In this document: piece after piece, positions 54,656 through 63,264 of the stretch
Numbering within the stretch: the first letter of the stretch is position 1
Layout: the number at the start of each line of letters is the position of its first letter
From: Gammaproteobacteria bacterium
GTDB lineage: Bacteria > Pseudomonadota > Gammaproteobacteria > UBA6429 > Thiohalophilaceae
NCBI GenBank assembly: GCA_024275115.1
Contig: JAJRZT010000078.1
Span: 1-64,000, forward strand
DNA: 64,000 nucleotides
Direction: 5' to 3'
Made by a program: the position numbers and the translations under genes
The notes under the pieces: generated by a model
The model's input: only the letters and a program-made list of their open reading frames with translations
The model's database searches: none
What the model was told of the DNA's origin: nothing

Positions 54656-55222
54656 TTACACCCGAGAAATAAACTTCCCATCATTAGTATTAATTTTTAT
54701 TACTTCGTCATTTTCCAAATACTCTGGCACCTGCACTTCTAGTCCGGTTACTAATGTTGCGGGTTTAGTTCGACCGGTTGCCGTTGCACCCTTGATACCG
54801 GGTGCCGTATCGGTAATGGCTAAGCTAACTGACTGGGGCAATTCAATGCCTAAGATCTCCCCGTCAACCAGCAATGCCTTAATCCCTTCTAAACCTTCGG
54901 TTAAGTAGCCTTTTTGTTCTTCAAGATCACTGGCGTTTAAAGCGTATTGGCTAAAATCTTCCATATCCATAAAAATATAAGCATCCCCATCCATATACGA
55001 ATACTGAACAGCAACGCGAGCACAGTCGATGTCTTTTAAAAAGTCATCACCCTTGTATGACTCGTCTAATTTCTGCCCGGTTTTTAAATTAGTAAAACGG
55101 ATTTTATACAAGGTTGCTGCACCACGGGAAGACGGACTTTTGGCTTCTACTTTTTTCACCGCATGGGGTATATCGTTAATATCGACAATCACACCGCGTT
55201 TTAAATCACTGGCCTTTGGCAT
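54656..55222 (-). CDS. efpL: Elongation factor P-like protein (EfpL/YeiP)
   Basis: 188 residues; E. coli YeiP is 190. Three-domain EF-P fold: KRGVIVDINDIPHAVKKVE, SPSSRGAATLYKIRF (tip loop with Arg in place of the modified Lys of EF-P), SYMDGDAYIFMDMEDFSQY, and the C-terminal GLEVQVPEYLENDEVIKI. It relieves stalling at Pro-containing motifs. ATG 55222 gives the family MPKA start and fits the AAAGGA site; the ATG at 55231 would stand directly on that site. Follows the DUF3301 gene on the same strand. Confidence 0.93.
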   Translation of the reverse strand: MPKASDLKRGVIVDINDIPHAVKKVEAKSPSSRGAATLYKIRFTNLKTGQKLDESYKGDDFLKDIDCARVAVQYSYMDGDAYIFMDMEDFSQYALNASDLEEQKGYLTEGLEGIKALLVDGEILGIELPQSVSLAITDTAPGIKGATATGRTKPATLVTGLEVQVPEYLENDEVIKINTNDGKFISRV

Positions 55223-55247
55223 GCACGCCATCCTTTATTAAAAATAA

Positions 55248-55658
55248 TTATCTGTTTTTAGAACTTTTTATATCAACAACTTTCGCTTCAATCGTTGCAC
55301 TATGTTGTTCTGTATCTGGTTTTAAATCGTGAGCAGTAGGCTGAATAACTTCAGGATAAGCAGATAACTGCAAATTAAGCAGTTGCTTGCCTAACATTAT
55401 AATCACTGCATCAAAACGTCGAATGCCGTCACTACTGAATTCAAATTGATATTCACGGTAAAAAACCATCGTTCCCCGTGGATTACGTTTTAAGCGTACT
55501 TTTTTAATTTCGACGGTTTGATCTAAAAATGTAACACCGGCATCCTTACAGGCATTTTTGCCGTGCATTACGGCTAGCTCTTTGGCTCGAATTGTATCAA
55601 TCCAGTAAAAAATAACCACTATCAGGGTAAATATAATAATAAATTCAGGCACGCTCAT
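55248..55658 (-). CDS. DUF3301 domain protein
   Basis: 136 residues. One N-terminal hydrophobic segment (PEFIIIFTLIVVIFYWIDTIRAKELA) is followed by the DUF3301 core: CKDAGVTFLDQTVEIKKVRLKRNPRG (given as parts CKDAGVTFLDQTV, VRLKRNPRG) and YREYQFEFSSDG. The family is usually linked to tRNA- or EF-P-neighbouring genes in gammaproteobacteria; function is unknown. Confidence 0.85.
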   Translation of the reverse strand: MSVPEFIIIFTLIVVIFYWIDTIRAKELAVMHGKNACKDAGVTFLDQTVEIKKVRLKRNPRGTMVFYREYQFEFSSDGIRRFDAVIIMLGKQLLNLQLSAYPEVIQPTAHDLKPDTEQHSATIEAKVVDIKSSKNR

Positions 55659-55727
55659 AAATGGATTATACGCTGTTCTGCAAATAAGCTAAATGCTCCC
55701 CTGACAAAATTCCAGTACAATAAGCGT

Positions 55728-56909
55728 ATGAAACAGGTGGATGTGATTATTGTTGGTGCTGGCGCAGCGGGCTTAATGTGTGCTATTGAAGCCGGCAAAC
55801 GTGGAAGAAGTGTTCTGATACTGGATCACGCCAATAAAGCCGGTAAAAAAATCCTTATGTCTGGTGGTGGCCGCTGTAATTTTACAAATTACAATATTGA
55901 CGCAGAGAACTATATTTCTAGTAACCCACATTTCTGCAAATCGGCCATTAGCCGTTATAACCAATGGGATTTTATTGAACTGGTGCAGCAATATGGTATT
56001 GCCTTTCACGAGCGTGAACACGGGCAGCTATTCTGTGATAACAGCGCAAAAGATATTCTGTTGATGTTGCTGGATGAAGCAGAAAAATATGGTGTAAAAA
56101 TTCAGTTAAATTCATCGATTAAACTGATTACGAAAAAAGCAGATAACCATTACTTGGTTGACACGGCCAGCCAGCAATACCAATCTAAGTCTCTGGTTAT
56201 CGCCACAGGCGGGCTTTCTATCCCCAAAATGGGTGCCACACCTTTCGGCTATAAAATAGCAGAACAATTTAAGTTGAAAATAGTCCCAACCTCGGCAGGG
56301 CTTGTTCCTTTTACTTTACAGCAGCACGATAAAGCACGCTTAGAGAAGCTTTCTGGCATTGCGGTTAATAGCACGGTAACATGTAACAACGCCCAATTTA
56401 AAGAAAATATTCTGTTCACCCATCGAGGGCTTAGTGGCCCGGCAATACTGCAAATTTCATCTTACTGGCAACAGGGTAATGAAATAGTCATTAACCTTTT
56501 ACCTGAAATATCGCTGGAGAATTTTTTAGTCTTGGCGATTGCCGAACACCCTCAACAAATATTAAAAACCGTGCTGACACAATTATTACCCAAAAGGCTA
56601 ATCAGCACTTTTTTTGAGAGCAACCTTCTTGAAACGAAACTGAGTTCGCTTGCCAAAGAGCAACTTGCATCTGTTATTAACCAGTTACAAACCTGGACTA
56701 TAAAACCCAATGGCACCGAGGGCTACAGAACAGCCGAGGTAACCAGGGGCGGTGTCGACTGCAACGCTCTCTCGTCTAAAACCATGCAGGTTAACAGCCA
56801 GGCCGGGTTATATTTTATTGGTGAAGTAGTGGATGTTACCGGTTGGCTTGGTGGGTATAATTTTCAGTGGGCATGGTCATCGGGCTGGTGTGCTGGCCAA
56901 TACGTTTAA
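55728..56909 (+). CDS. HI0933-like NAD(P)/FAD-dependent oxidoreductase
   Basis: 393 residues. The FAD motif is VDVIIVGAGAAGLMCAIEAGKRG (IIVGAGAAGLMCA), then HANKAGKKILMSGGGRCNFTN, IATGGLSIPKMGATPFG and the ending VDVTGWLGGYNFQWAWSSG. These match HI0933/YhiN. The reaction is not established. Starts 70 bases after the DUF3301 start, divergently. Confidence 0.92.
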   Translation: MKQVDVIIVGAGAAGLMCAIEAGKRGRSVLILDHANKAGKKILMSGGGRCNFTNYNIDAENYISSNPHFCKSAISRYNQWDFIELVQQYGIAFHEREHGQLFCDNSAKDILLMLLDEAEKYGVKIQLNSSIKLITKKADNHYLVDTASQQYQSKSLVIATGGLSIPKMGATPFGYKIAEQFKLKIVPTSAGLVPFTLQQHDKARLEKLSGIAVNSTVTCNNAQFKENILFTHRGLSGPAILQISSYWQQGNEIVINLLPEISLENFLVLAIAEHPQQILKTVLTQLLPKRLISTFFESNLLETKLSSLAKEQLASVINQLQTWTIKPNGTEGYRTAEVTRGGVDCNALSSKTMQVNSQAGLYFIGEVVDVTGWLGGYNFQWAWSSGWCAGQYV

Positions 56910-56929
56910 ATCTATACACGGTGTTTACA

Positions 56930-57286
56930 ATGACAACAAAAGAACTATTAACTTTAATAAAAACACAACCCCAGAATATTAACTTTGATGATGTCATTGC
57001 GGTAATTAACAATGAATATATTTATTCACCTACGCGCTTTAGTAATGGCTGTGGCGATGCAATTGTTATTAATGAATCGGGCAGCAATGAAGGCTCGTGC
57101 AAAATATTTTATTTTGCAAAACTCAAGCAGTTAACCAAACAACAAACGCTGGATTGTTTTGGCAAATATTATCGTGAAGATGTGCTAAAAAATCCAGACG
57201 GCCATGACCATACGAATATCAGAACATTAATGATATATAGCTTAGATAATATTAAATTTGAGAATCCTGCTTTAGTTTCTAAATAA
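56930..57286 (+). CDS. HopJ-family protein
   Basis: 118 residues from ATG 56930. The pattern LLTLIKTQPQNINFDDVIAVI, YIYSPTRFSNG, SCKIFYFAKLKQLTKQQTLDCFGKYYREDV (parts) and IKFENPALVSK matches the HopJ type III effector family. Homologues occur widely in bacteria without type III secretion, so an effector role here is unlikely. A start at 56867 would overlap the flavoprotein. Confidence 0.87.
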   Translation: MTTKELLTLIKTQPQNINFDDVIAVINNEYIYSPTRFSNGCGDAIVINESGSNEGSCKIFYFAKLKQLTKQQTLDCFGKYYREDVLKNPDGHDHTNIRTLMIYSLDNIKFENPALVSK

Positions 57287-57307
57287 TTATCCCAAAAAAA
57301 GAGCTAT

Positions 57308-57673
57308 TTATAGAGACTCAATCTTCTTAAGCATTTTCAACCAGTCAATTGGCTTGGAGATATAACCGGTTGCTCTGGTATCTGGATAGCCTGATTTTAT
57401 TTCCGCTTTACTTAAACCCGATACAATCAAAACAGGAACAGCCTTACCCTGTTTTAAGGCACGTATTTCCCGGCAGGCAGTAAAACCATCAACGTTAGGC
57501 ATTAAACCATCCAGTAAGACACAGTCTGGTTGATGGTCTTTAAATGCAGTAACCGCTTCTTTACCGTCATTAACAGTAATGACCGTGTAGTTTTCTTTTT
57601 CGAGAACCGTTTTTAATGATAAGCGCATAAAATTGTCATCATCTGCAACCAGTATTTTTTTTATCGTTGACAT
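57308..57673 (-). CDS. Single-domain response regulator
   Basis: 121 residues, receiver only: ILVADDDNFMRLSL, phospho-acceptor Asp in CVLLDGLMPNVDGFTA, IVSGLS and ISKPIDW. No output domain, so it probably works as a CheY-like intermediate. It follows the RsbU-like phosphatase gene by 7 bases on the same strand and belongs to the module. Confidence 0.9.
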   Translation of the reverse strand: MSTIKKILVADDDNFMRLSLKTVLEKENYTVITVNDGKEAVTAFKDHQPDCVLLDGLMPNVDGFTACREIRALKQGKAVPVLIVSGLSKAEIKSGYPDTRATGYISKPIDWLKMLKKIESL

Positions 57674-57680
57674 TAAATAT

Positions 57681-59435
57681 TCAGGAAAACTGATAAACGA
57701 CTTCTACTTCATTACCTTTGCCCTTGTATTCCACATAGTAACAAAGCTCTCTTACCAGGTTAATTCCTCTTCCTGATAACTTACTATTTATATCCAGGTT
57801 TTGAATGTCATCATCAATAACAAACCCATTTCCTGAATCTTTCATTCTTATTTTCAGATACTCATCATTATCAAATATAAATTTTTCCAGTGATATCTCA
57901 ATTTTTGCATCTGTTAATTTATCCAGACGCTGTTCTCTTTGTTCAATATATTCAGTAAACCCATCTGGGTCAGCCTTCATTTTGGAGTCCAGTTCTAAAA
58001 CACCATGATCGAGAGCATTATTAAAAAGTTCAGAAAATATTAAAAAAAGATTTTGTCGATGGGCATGAATGCCTTCCAATTCCTGTATTTGGCTCAACAA
58101 AACCGGAACTGGGTCAACTTTTTTAAGACTTGCAGAATGCACATTGAATTCCCACTGCCATTCCAGGCTAATATTCTTATCTGTTGAAACCGGAAAATGA
58201 ATGATAGTATTTCCATCATGGTTATCATGGCCAATGGCTTTAACTGAATATTCTTTCTCATCTGCAATTAATTTACGCGTACAGGGGATAACGACCATAC
58301 TAATATCATCATCCTGAACATGACCGTCAGTAAAATTTATAAGATCTTTTTCAACATTAATAAGAATATCGTCTGCTGCTGAATTAAGTAGATGCCTCTC
58401 AAAGCGTTCTTCGCCATACATATTTTTATTTGTATCACAGGCTTCAATAACGCCATCCGTGTACATCACGAAAGTATCCCCTTCGTTCAAATCAACATGC
58501 AGCGGTTTCTCATCATCGATCTCATCAAGAATACCTAATGCAAGATGGGTTGCCGGAAAACGGTTTAATATTTTATGTTGCGAATTTAAGTGTAAAATAC
58601 TTGGGATACCGCCATTCCATACTTTAGCGGACTGCACATTTGCAGCTATGCTAATGGCACCCACAGCAAGAAACTTATCACCCGGTAGTAAATACTCCAG
58701 TTTCCGGTTTAATTCTTTTAGTATTTTGCTTAAAGAAAAACCCTTTTTGGTCATTGCCCGAAAAACCTCGGCTGTTGGTAAGGCGCCAATCGCTGCAACC
58801 AGACCATGACCGGTAAAATCTCCCAGGATAATATATAACTCTCCAGACGGGCTACGCGCACTCATTAATATATCGCCGCTAAAGGTAACCGCCGGGCGTA
58901 GCATAACATGGAGTTTATCCAGTTCAACATTGTCCGCCATAACAACATCGCTAAAAAGCTGCTCAGCAATTTCTTCGTCGCGCAAAATCTGTGAATTCTG
59001 CTTTGTTACTTCGCGGTGCAAGTCACGCACCCTTTCCAGCGCATCCACTTTGGCTTTAAGTAAAGTGTGGCTAAAGGGTTTGGTAAGGAAGTCGTCACCA
59101 CCCGCAGCTACGCATTTCGCAAGCTCATCTTCGTTAGTAATGGCCGTTAAGAATATAACAGGAACAAACCGATCTCCACAGAGCGATTTAATCTGCATTG
59201 TTGCTTCATAACCGTCCATTTCAGGCATCATCACATCCATAAAGATAATATCTGGTGACTCTTGTGTAAATTTTTCTATTGCTTCGAGACCGTTAACAGC
59301 CGATATAATCTTGTAACCCTGTTTAGATAAATGCGCCTGTAGAATTAAGCGGTTCGTTGGCTCATCATCAACAATAAGCGCCTTGCCTTTAAAAACAACG
59401 TCATCAACAGGTAAATTTTTTACAGCGTTACTCAT
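57681..59435 (-). CDS. Receiver - PP2C (RsbU/SpoIIE) - HATPase fusion
   Basis: 584 residues. Receiver 15-135 (ALIVDDEPTNR, IIFMDVMMPEMDG, LTKPF), PP2C/SpoIIE about 180-390 (GDFTGHGLVAAIGAL with the metal Asp, FVMYTDGVIEACD, DDDISMVVI), and an RsbW-type ATP-binding domain about 455-584 (FSELFNNALDHGV N-box, MKDSGNGFVIDDD, SGRGINLVREL). It can thus both phosphorylate and dephosphorylate the adjacent STAS protein, under control of its own receiver. Such fused switches control a sigma factor or other partners in many gammaproteobacteria; here no anti-sigma or sigma factor gene is adjacent. Confidence 0.92.
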   Translation of the reverse strand: MSNAVKNLPVDDVVFKGKALIVDDEPTNRLILQAHLSKQGYKIISAVNGLEAIEKFTQESPDIIFMDVMMPEMDGYEATMQIKSLCGDRFVPVIFLTAITNEDELAKCVAAGGDDFLTKPFSHTLLKAKVDALERVRDLHREVTKQNSQILRDEEIAEQLFSDVVMADNVELDKLHVMLRPAVTFSGDILMSARSPSGELYIILGDFTGHGLVAAIGALPTAEVFRAMTKKGFSLSKILKELNRKLEYLLPGDKFLAVGAISIAANVQSAKVWNGGIPSILHLNSQHKILNRFPATHLALGILDEIDDEKPLHVDLNEGDTFVMYTDGVIEACDTNKNMYGEERFERHLLNSAADDILINVEKDLINFTDGHVQDDDISMVVIPCTRKLIADEKEYSVKAIGHDNHDGNTIIHFPVSTDKNISLEWQWEFNVHSASLKKVDPVPVLLSQIQELEGIHAHRQNLFLIFSELFNNALDHGVLELDSKMKADPDGFTEYIEQREQRLDKLTDAKIEISLEKFIFDNDEYLKIRMKDSGNGFVIDDDIQNLDINSKLSGRGINLVRELCYYVEYKGKGNEVEVVYQFS

Positions 59436-59464
59436 AGAATAGCCTCAATGTTAAAGTTAGCATG

Positions 59465-59770
59465 CTACTCAATACTAAAAACCTTGTGGAAATTCGCAAT
59501 CGTTAAGACCCGGTTAATTTCATCATTGGGTTTTTCAATAACCACTTTCCCCTCTGCATGTTTTTTTAATAGCAATAGCATACCCAGCGCAGAGCTATCA
59601 AGATATTCAGTTTTGCTTAGATTAACTCGATAGCTCATATTGCTATCGTGATCTTTATATGCATTCCTGAAGTCTTTATGCACAGAAAAATCAAATCGCC
59701 CATCTACAGCAATCGTTACTGTTTTATCACTTTCTGATGTTGTCACACTCATTTCTATCTCCTTTTTCAA
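59465..59770 (-). CDS. STAS-domain anti-anti-sigma factor homologue
   Basis: 101 residues. STAS fold, with phospho-acceptor Ser in the SKTEYLDSSALGMLLLLKK segment (DSSALG) at the N-terminus of the switch helix. First gene of the three-gene module on the minus strand; AAAAGGAG precedes its ATG. Should be the substrate of the fused kinase/phosphatase encoded downstream. Confidence 0.92.
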   Translation of the reverse strand: MKKEIEMSVTTSESDKTVTIAVDGRFDFSVHKDFRNAYKDHDSNMSYRVNLSKTEYLDSSALGMLLLLKKHAEGKVVIEKPNDEINRVLTIANFHKVFSIE

Positions 59771-60168
59771 GTCCTGTTTGTTAAAATAAATCTACGTCAC
59801 TTTCTTCTACTGAATGTAGCAGCACACTTTTGAATGAAGCCTGTTTTGATTTAAGCACAAGGAGTGAACCACAAAGCAGCAGCGCGATTTCAAAAAATCA
59901 ACGCAATTGCTGTTGGTAATTAAATCTCGGAAGAATTTCAGAAAAAATGAGTCCTGCCGTTGCCAACAATGTATAAAATAAGGGGTTTGCAAAAAAATCC
60001 AACGCTTCAACAAAGTTTAACTACCTGGTAAAATTAGAATTAATATTCAAGCTTTAACGGCTGGAAGCAGGCAAACTTTAATTGTTTTGTTACCAGATAG
60101 AATACAAGACAGAATGTAACCTAATGATTTTAAAGCTTATTTACAAGGCACAAGCTGGGGTATTTATT
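59771..60168. other. Intergenic region, no supported gene
   Basis: About 400 bases upstream of the STAS gene and downstream of a DUF6316-like gene. The only open frame is 68 residues with Cys and Phe bias, unlike its neighbours. The first 40 bases hold the STAS leader and ribosome site. The rest could be remnant mobile DNA, but no inverted repeat or transposase match is clear to me. Confidence 0.4.
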
Positions 60169-60357
60169 TTAGTTCAAGGATAAGTCGATATACTGCGTGA
60201 GAGCTTCACGGGCAGCAGAAAATGTTGGATAAGGGCCCTGATCCAGCCCTGTGCGAACCGAAAAAAACCATTCCGTGTTATTTTGATAAAAGCGTTCAGA
60301 GCGCGAAGGAATAAGCCCTTGTTCACCAAAACGGGCAATCTGCACTACAGCACTCAT
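60169..60357 (-). CDS. DUF6316-like small protein, paralogue 3
   Basis: 62 residues. RFGEQGLIPSRSERFYQN, TEWFFSVRTGLDQGPYP and REALTQYI match the pattern of the genes at 29563 and 35206. Located 3 bases after the putative small membrane-protein gene upstream on the same strand. Function unknown. Confidence 0.75.
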   Translation of the reverse strand: MSAVVQIARFGEQGLIPSRSERFYQNNTEWFFSVRTGLDQGPYPTFSAAREALTQYIDLSLN

Positions 60358-60360
60358 CGT

Positions 60361-60549
60361 TTATTTTTGTTCATAAATTAAAGATAACGTCGGCTTGGTA
60401 GCTGACACTGGCTTGTGGTTATCTGATTGCAACGGCGCACTACTTTTAGCCGGTAAAGAAAGCACTACGATACTGGTCACTAGCCAAATGCTCACAATCA
60501 AAACTATTTTGCACTTCAATACTCGCACGAAAACCACCCAAACAACCAC
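60361..60549 (-). CDS. Possible small membrane protein
   Basis: 62 residues. One hydrophobic segment (KIVLIVSIWLVTSIVVLSL) is followed by a Ser/Lys-rich tail. The start is uncertain and I see no strong ribosome site; the only support is the transmembrane pattern and its tight spacing to the DUF6316-like gene. It could be spurious. Confidence 0.35.
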   Translation of the reverse strand: MVVWVVFVRVLKCKIVLIVSIWLVTSIVVLSLPAKSSAPLQSDNHKPVSATKPTLSLIYEQK

Positions 60550-60777
60550 TGCAAAGAGAGGTAGATCATACTTGTCTGTTGTGATTTTGTCTTGTAGGAC
60601 AAGGATTAAATTTGCGTAGGGATTTACTTACACAAACTTAGTCAGCTATCGATTATTGAATTGCAATATCCTGTACAACACACAACATCCTACCAGCAGA
60701 TATTGTATGGAAACAAGTTATCGTCAATTAAACCACGAAACTGAGTGACAGTTGAAACCAACACCACAGTGATTAAT

Positions 60778-60969
60778 AACTCGGGATAAGAGAAACGAGT
60801 CATTAAAATCCACCACCACGAGGACAGGAAGCCGGGATTACCCAATAAAGACCGTCTGCCGCAAGGACGCGGCAGTCGAGTCGCCATGGATGGCATGTTT
60901 TGCGTGTCTTTATTGGGTAATCCCGGCTTCCTGTCCGGTGAATAACCTCTGAATGTCTTATCCCGAGTT
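60778..60969. repeat. 190-bp hairpin element, copy 2
   Basis: Outer 14-base inverted repeat AACTCGGGATAAGA and TCTTATCCCGAGTT is perfect. Inside, 30-base arms (60822-60851 and 60907-60936, from GGACAGGAAGCCGGG) pair without mismatch. The apical sequence (CCGTCTGCCGCAAGGACGCG and onward) is nearly identical to copy 1 at 22188-22381, while the stems differ at about half of the middle positions on both sides. Confidence 0.9.
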
Positions 60970-60998
60970 CAGGTTAATTAAAAACTTTAACCCTTTTT

Positions 60999-61355
60999 TT
61001 AATGCTCGCCCTTAGTCCGCATTAATCCTGCGAGCCGGTTACCCTGCTTTTGCGGGCCTCCACGCGGAAATATTTTATGCAGATAACTGCTGTTGCCGCG
61101 TTCAGCTCCCCACGCGTGTTTATAATATTTTATCATTTTACGCACTTCACATTGTACCCGGTGTTCTTCGAAATAATTGCGTAAAAATTTAATAACATCC
61201 CAATGTTCATCGGTTAATTCAAGCCCTTCCACCTCGGCCTGGGCACGAACAAAACCATCACTCCATTCATCCATATCAACAATATACCCTTCACTACAGG
61301 TTCTCACTTCTTTATCATCAACCATAACGGTTCGAATTTGCATGTTTGGGTACAT
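60999..61355 (-). CDS. DsrC/TusE-like protein without the two redox cysteines
   Basis: 118 residues with the DsrC fold: EGYIVDMDEWSDGFVRAQA, LTDEHWDVIKFLRNYFEEH, and GPQKQGNRLAGL at the end. In DsrC the ending is QxCxxAGLPKPTGC(V): the upstream cysteine is Asn106 here and the penultimate one is Glu117. Such proteins (named RspA in the DsrC literature) cannot form the trisulfide and are thought to be regulatory. Two other Cys remain (20 and 69). It is downstream of the SoeBC-like gene, on the same strand with a gap of about 40 bases. Confidence 0.85.
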   Translation of the reverse strand: MYPNMQIRTVMVDDKEVRTCSEGYIVDMDEWSDGFVRAQAEVEGLELTDEHWDVIKFLRNYFEEHRVQCEVRKMIKYYKHAWGAERGNSSYLHKIFPRGGPQKQGNRLAGLMRTKGEH

Positions 61356-61398
61356 AAAATCGTGCTCTCTTTAAATCTACTTTAAATTCATCATGTTT

Positions 61399-63225
61399 TT
61401 AATGGCTGTCAGGCAGAACACCGGTTTGCGGCATATCGGCTAAACCGGTTGCACGTGCATGTTCTTCAAAACCTTTGTTACGCCAGAAGAATGCGCCGGG
61501 CATGGTGGTTGGTATCACTAACACATAAAAAAGCGCACGACCGAATAATGCACTAGTGAATATCGACAAGCTTATTGCAATGCCTATCACCATTCCTGAT
61601 GTACCCGACAAGCCATAAACACTGATCAGCGCAACGGCAATAATGTTGATGGCAAGTAAAACATTACGCAAAAGATAAGACTTACCATAGGTTGTGGTTT
61701 GTTCGTAATGAGATACCACACCTTCACTGTGGCTACGCTTCATATCACGCGCGTGAAATAATAAACCTGTCGCTTCAATAATTAAACCCGTTAAAATTAA
61801 CGACAAAGTAAATTCAAGCGTCGCTGACGTTAATGTTAAGCCATGTGAAATACTAACAACAATAGCAATAAGTAAACCACCTAATGATAAAGCACTGCCA
61901 ATAAAACTGCTTCCCGTTTGCCAGTGGTTCCAATAAGGCCGCGCCGGTATCTGATATAACTTATACATATAATAGAACCCACCGACACCACCAATAACCG
62001 CAGCAAGCGCAGACGCATCGGCAAGAAACTGAGTAACGCCATTGCTAAAATAGGCAAACAAAGCATAACCTGCGATACCGGCAAAAAATAAAGAAACCCC
62101 GGCAATTTCACGACTCACTGGCGACATACGCCAGTTATAAAAACCTCGATAAAAACGATGCGGGCGACCAAGGTGTAAATTCAATTTAGCCATACCAAAA
62201 CTTAGCAATACTAATAATGTCACCATCAGCGGGATATAAGTCGAGGATATATTCGCTGTAAAATCACTGAACCCTGCATCATCACCAAGGTATTGTGCAA
62301 ATAGAACCATAAAGAAGGCACCAATAACGGTTTGCGCACTTAAGGTAAAAGCAATATGTGCATTTTCGTGTGAGGTTAATAATTTTTTAAGGTTCCAGAA
62401 TTTTTTATCGGACTTGCGTTGCTCATCCACCATCGGCTCGTATTCACCGGTATCATCATTACGATGATACTTTAATGCCGTTGAATCGGTACGATACATG
62501 TCACGAGGCAATGTTTTTGTTTGTTGAAAACGAATATTCGGATTTGTAATATCCGCTGTTGGGAAACCCGGTATGGATGTTTTTAATTGATCACGGTTTT
62601 CTGGTGTGGTTTCAATAACACCAAAATCTAACGCCCCGGCTAAACAGGCCGAAGAGCATGCCGGTTTCAAACCAACTTCTAAACGATCCACACACATATT
62701 ACACTTATGCACATGGCCTTTTTCGGTGTCCATTTGCGGCGCATTGTAAGGACAAACCCAGGTGCAATAGCCACAACCAAAACAAATATCAGGATCCTGA
62801 AGTACTGCACCATATTCAGCAAATTTAGTATAGGCGCGCGTTGGACAACCTTTTAAACATACGGGGTTATCACAATGGTTACAGGCCATTGAAATATTTA
62901 AACGGGTATAACTGGGGTAAGTACCTCCTTCAACATAGCCAACTGCACGATAAGCCAGGTAAGGGGGTAAATCATTTTTCTCACTGCACGCAGACTCGCA
63001 AGCATGACATGAAATGCAATTGTCTGCATTAAAATAAAAACCGTGTTGTTTGTAACGGTCAGGGTTATCACTGATGCTACTGTCGCCATTTATATTTAAA
63101 CTTTTACCGGTTAACTCACTGTGCTCTACTGATAAATCAATATTTTTCCCATAATGATTCACTCGCGGTGCTTTCGCATCCTGCAGGTAAGCATAATTTG
63201 GTTCGTCTTTACGTACTTTAAACAT
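61399..63225 (-). CDS. Iron-sulfur and membrane-anchor fusion of a Soe/Dms-type molybdoenzyme
   Basis: 608 residues joining two normally separate subunits. Residues 1-210 are a DmsB/SoeB-like electron-transfer protein with sixteen Cys in four groups: 70, 73, 76, 80; 115, 118, 123, 127; 148, 151, 154, 158; 175, 178, 190, 194, enough for four [4Fe-4S] clusters. After a linker, residues about 280-590 hold eight hydrophobic segments like DmsC/SoeC/NrfD anchors. It would pass electrons between the molybdenum subunit and quinone. The next gene upstream (63265-64000) encodes the catalytic subunit. Placement beside a DsrC-like gene suggests cytoplasmic sulfite oxidation. Confidence 0.88.
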   Translation of the reverse strand: MFKVRKDEPNYAYLQDAKAPRVNHYGKNIDLSVEHSELTGKSLNINGDSSISDNPDRYKQHGFYFNADNCISCHACESACSEKNDLPPYLAYRAVGYVEGGTYPSYTRLNISMACNHCDNPVCLKGCPTRAYTKFAEYGAVLQDPDICFGCGYCTWVCPYNAPQMDTEKGHVHKCNMCVDRLEVGLKPACSSACLAGALDFGVIETTPENRDQLKTSIPGFPTADITNPNIRFQQTKTLPRDMYRTDSTALKYHRNDDTGEYEPMVDEQRKSDKKFWNLKKLLTSHENAHIAFTLSAQTVIGAFFMVLFAQYLGDDAGFSDFTANISSTYIPLMVTLLVLLSFGMAKLNLHLGRPHRFYRGFYNWRMSPVSREIAGVSLFFAGIAGYALFAYFSNGVTQFLADASALAAVIGGVGGFYYMYKLYQIPARPYWNHWQTGSSFIGSALSLGGLLIAIVVSISHGLTLTSATLEFTLSLILTGLIIEATGLLFHARDMKRSHSEGVVSHYEQTTTYGKSYLLRNVLLAINIIAVALISVYGLSGTSGMVIGIAISLSIFTSALFGRALFYVLVIPTTMPGAFFWRNKGFEEHARATGLADMPQTGVLPDSH

Positions 63226-63264
63226 TTATAGCGATCCTGAATATATCTTAAAAAATTACTTTAC

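Noticed and set aside
56930..57286. Type III secretion effector (from the HopJ family name)
   Set aside because: HopJ-like proteins are common in non-pathogens, and no secretion genes or signals are near.
59807..60013. 68-codon minus-strand frame rich in Cys and Phe
   Set aside because: No ribosome site, no hydrophobic or domain pattern, and codon use unlike the neighbours; kept only as unexplained intergenic DNA.
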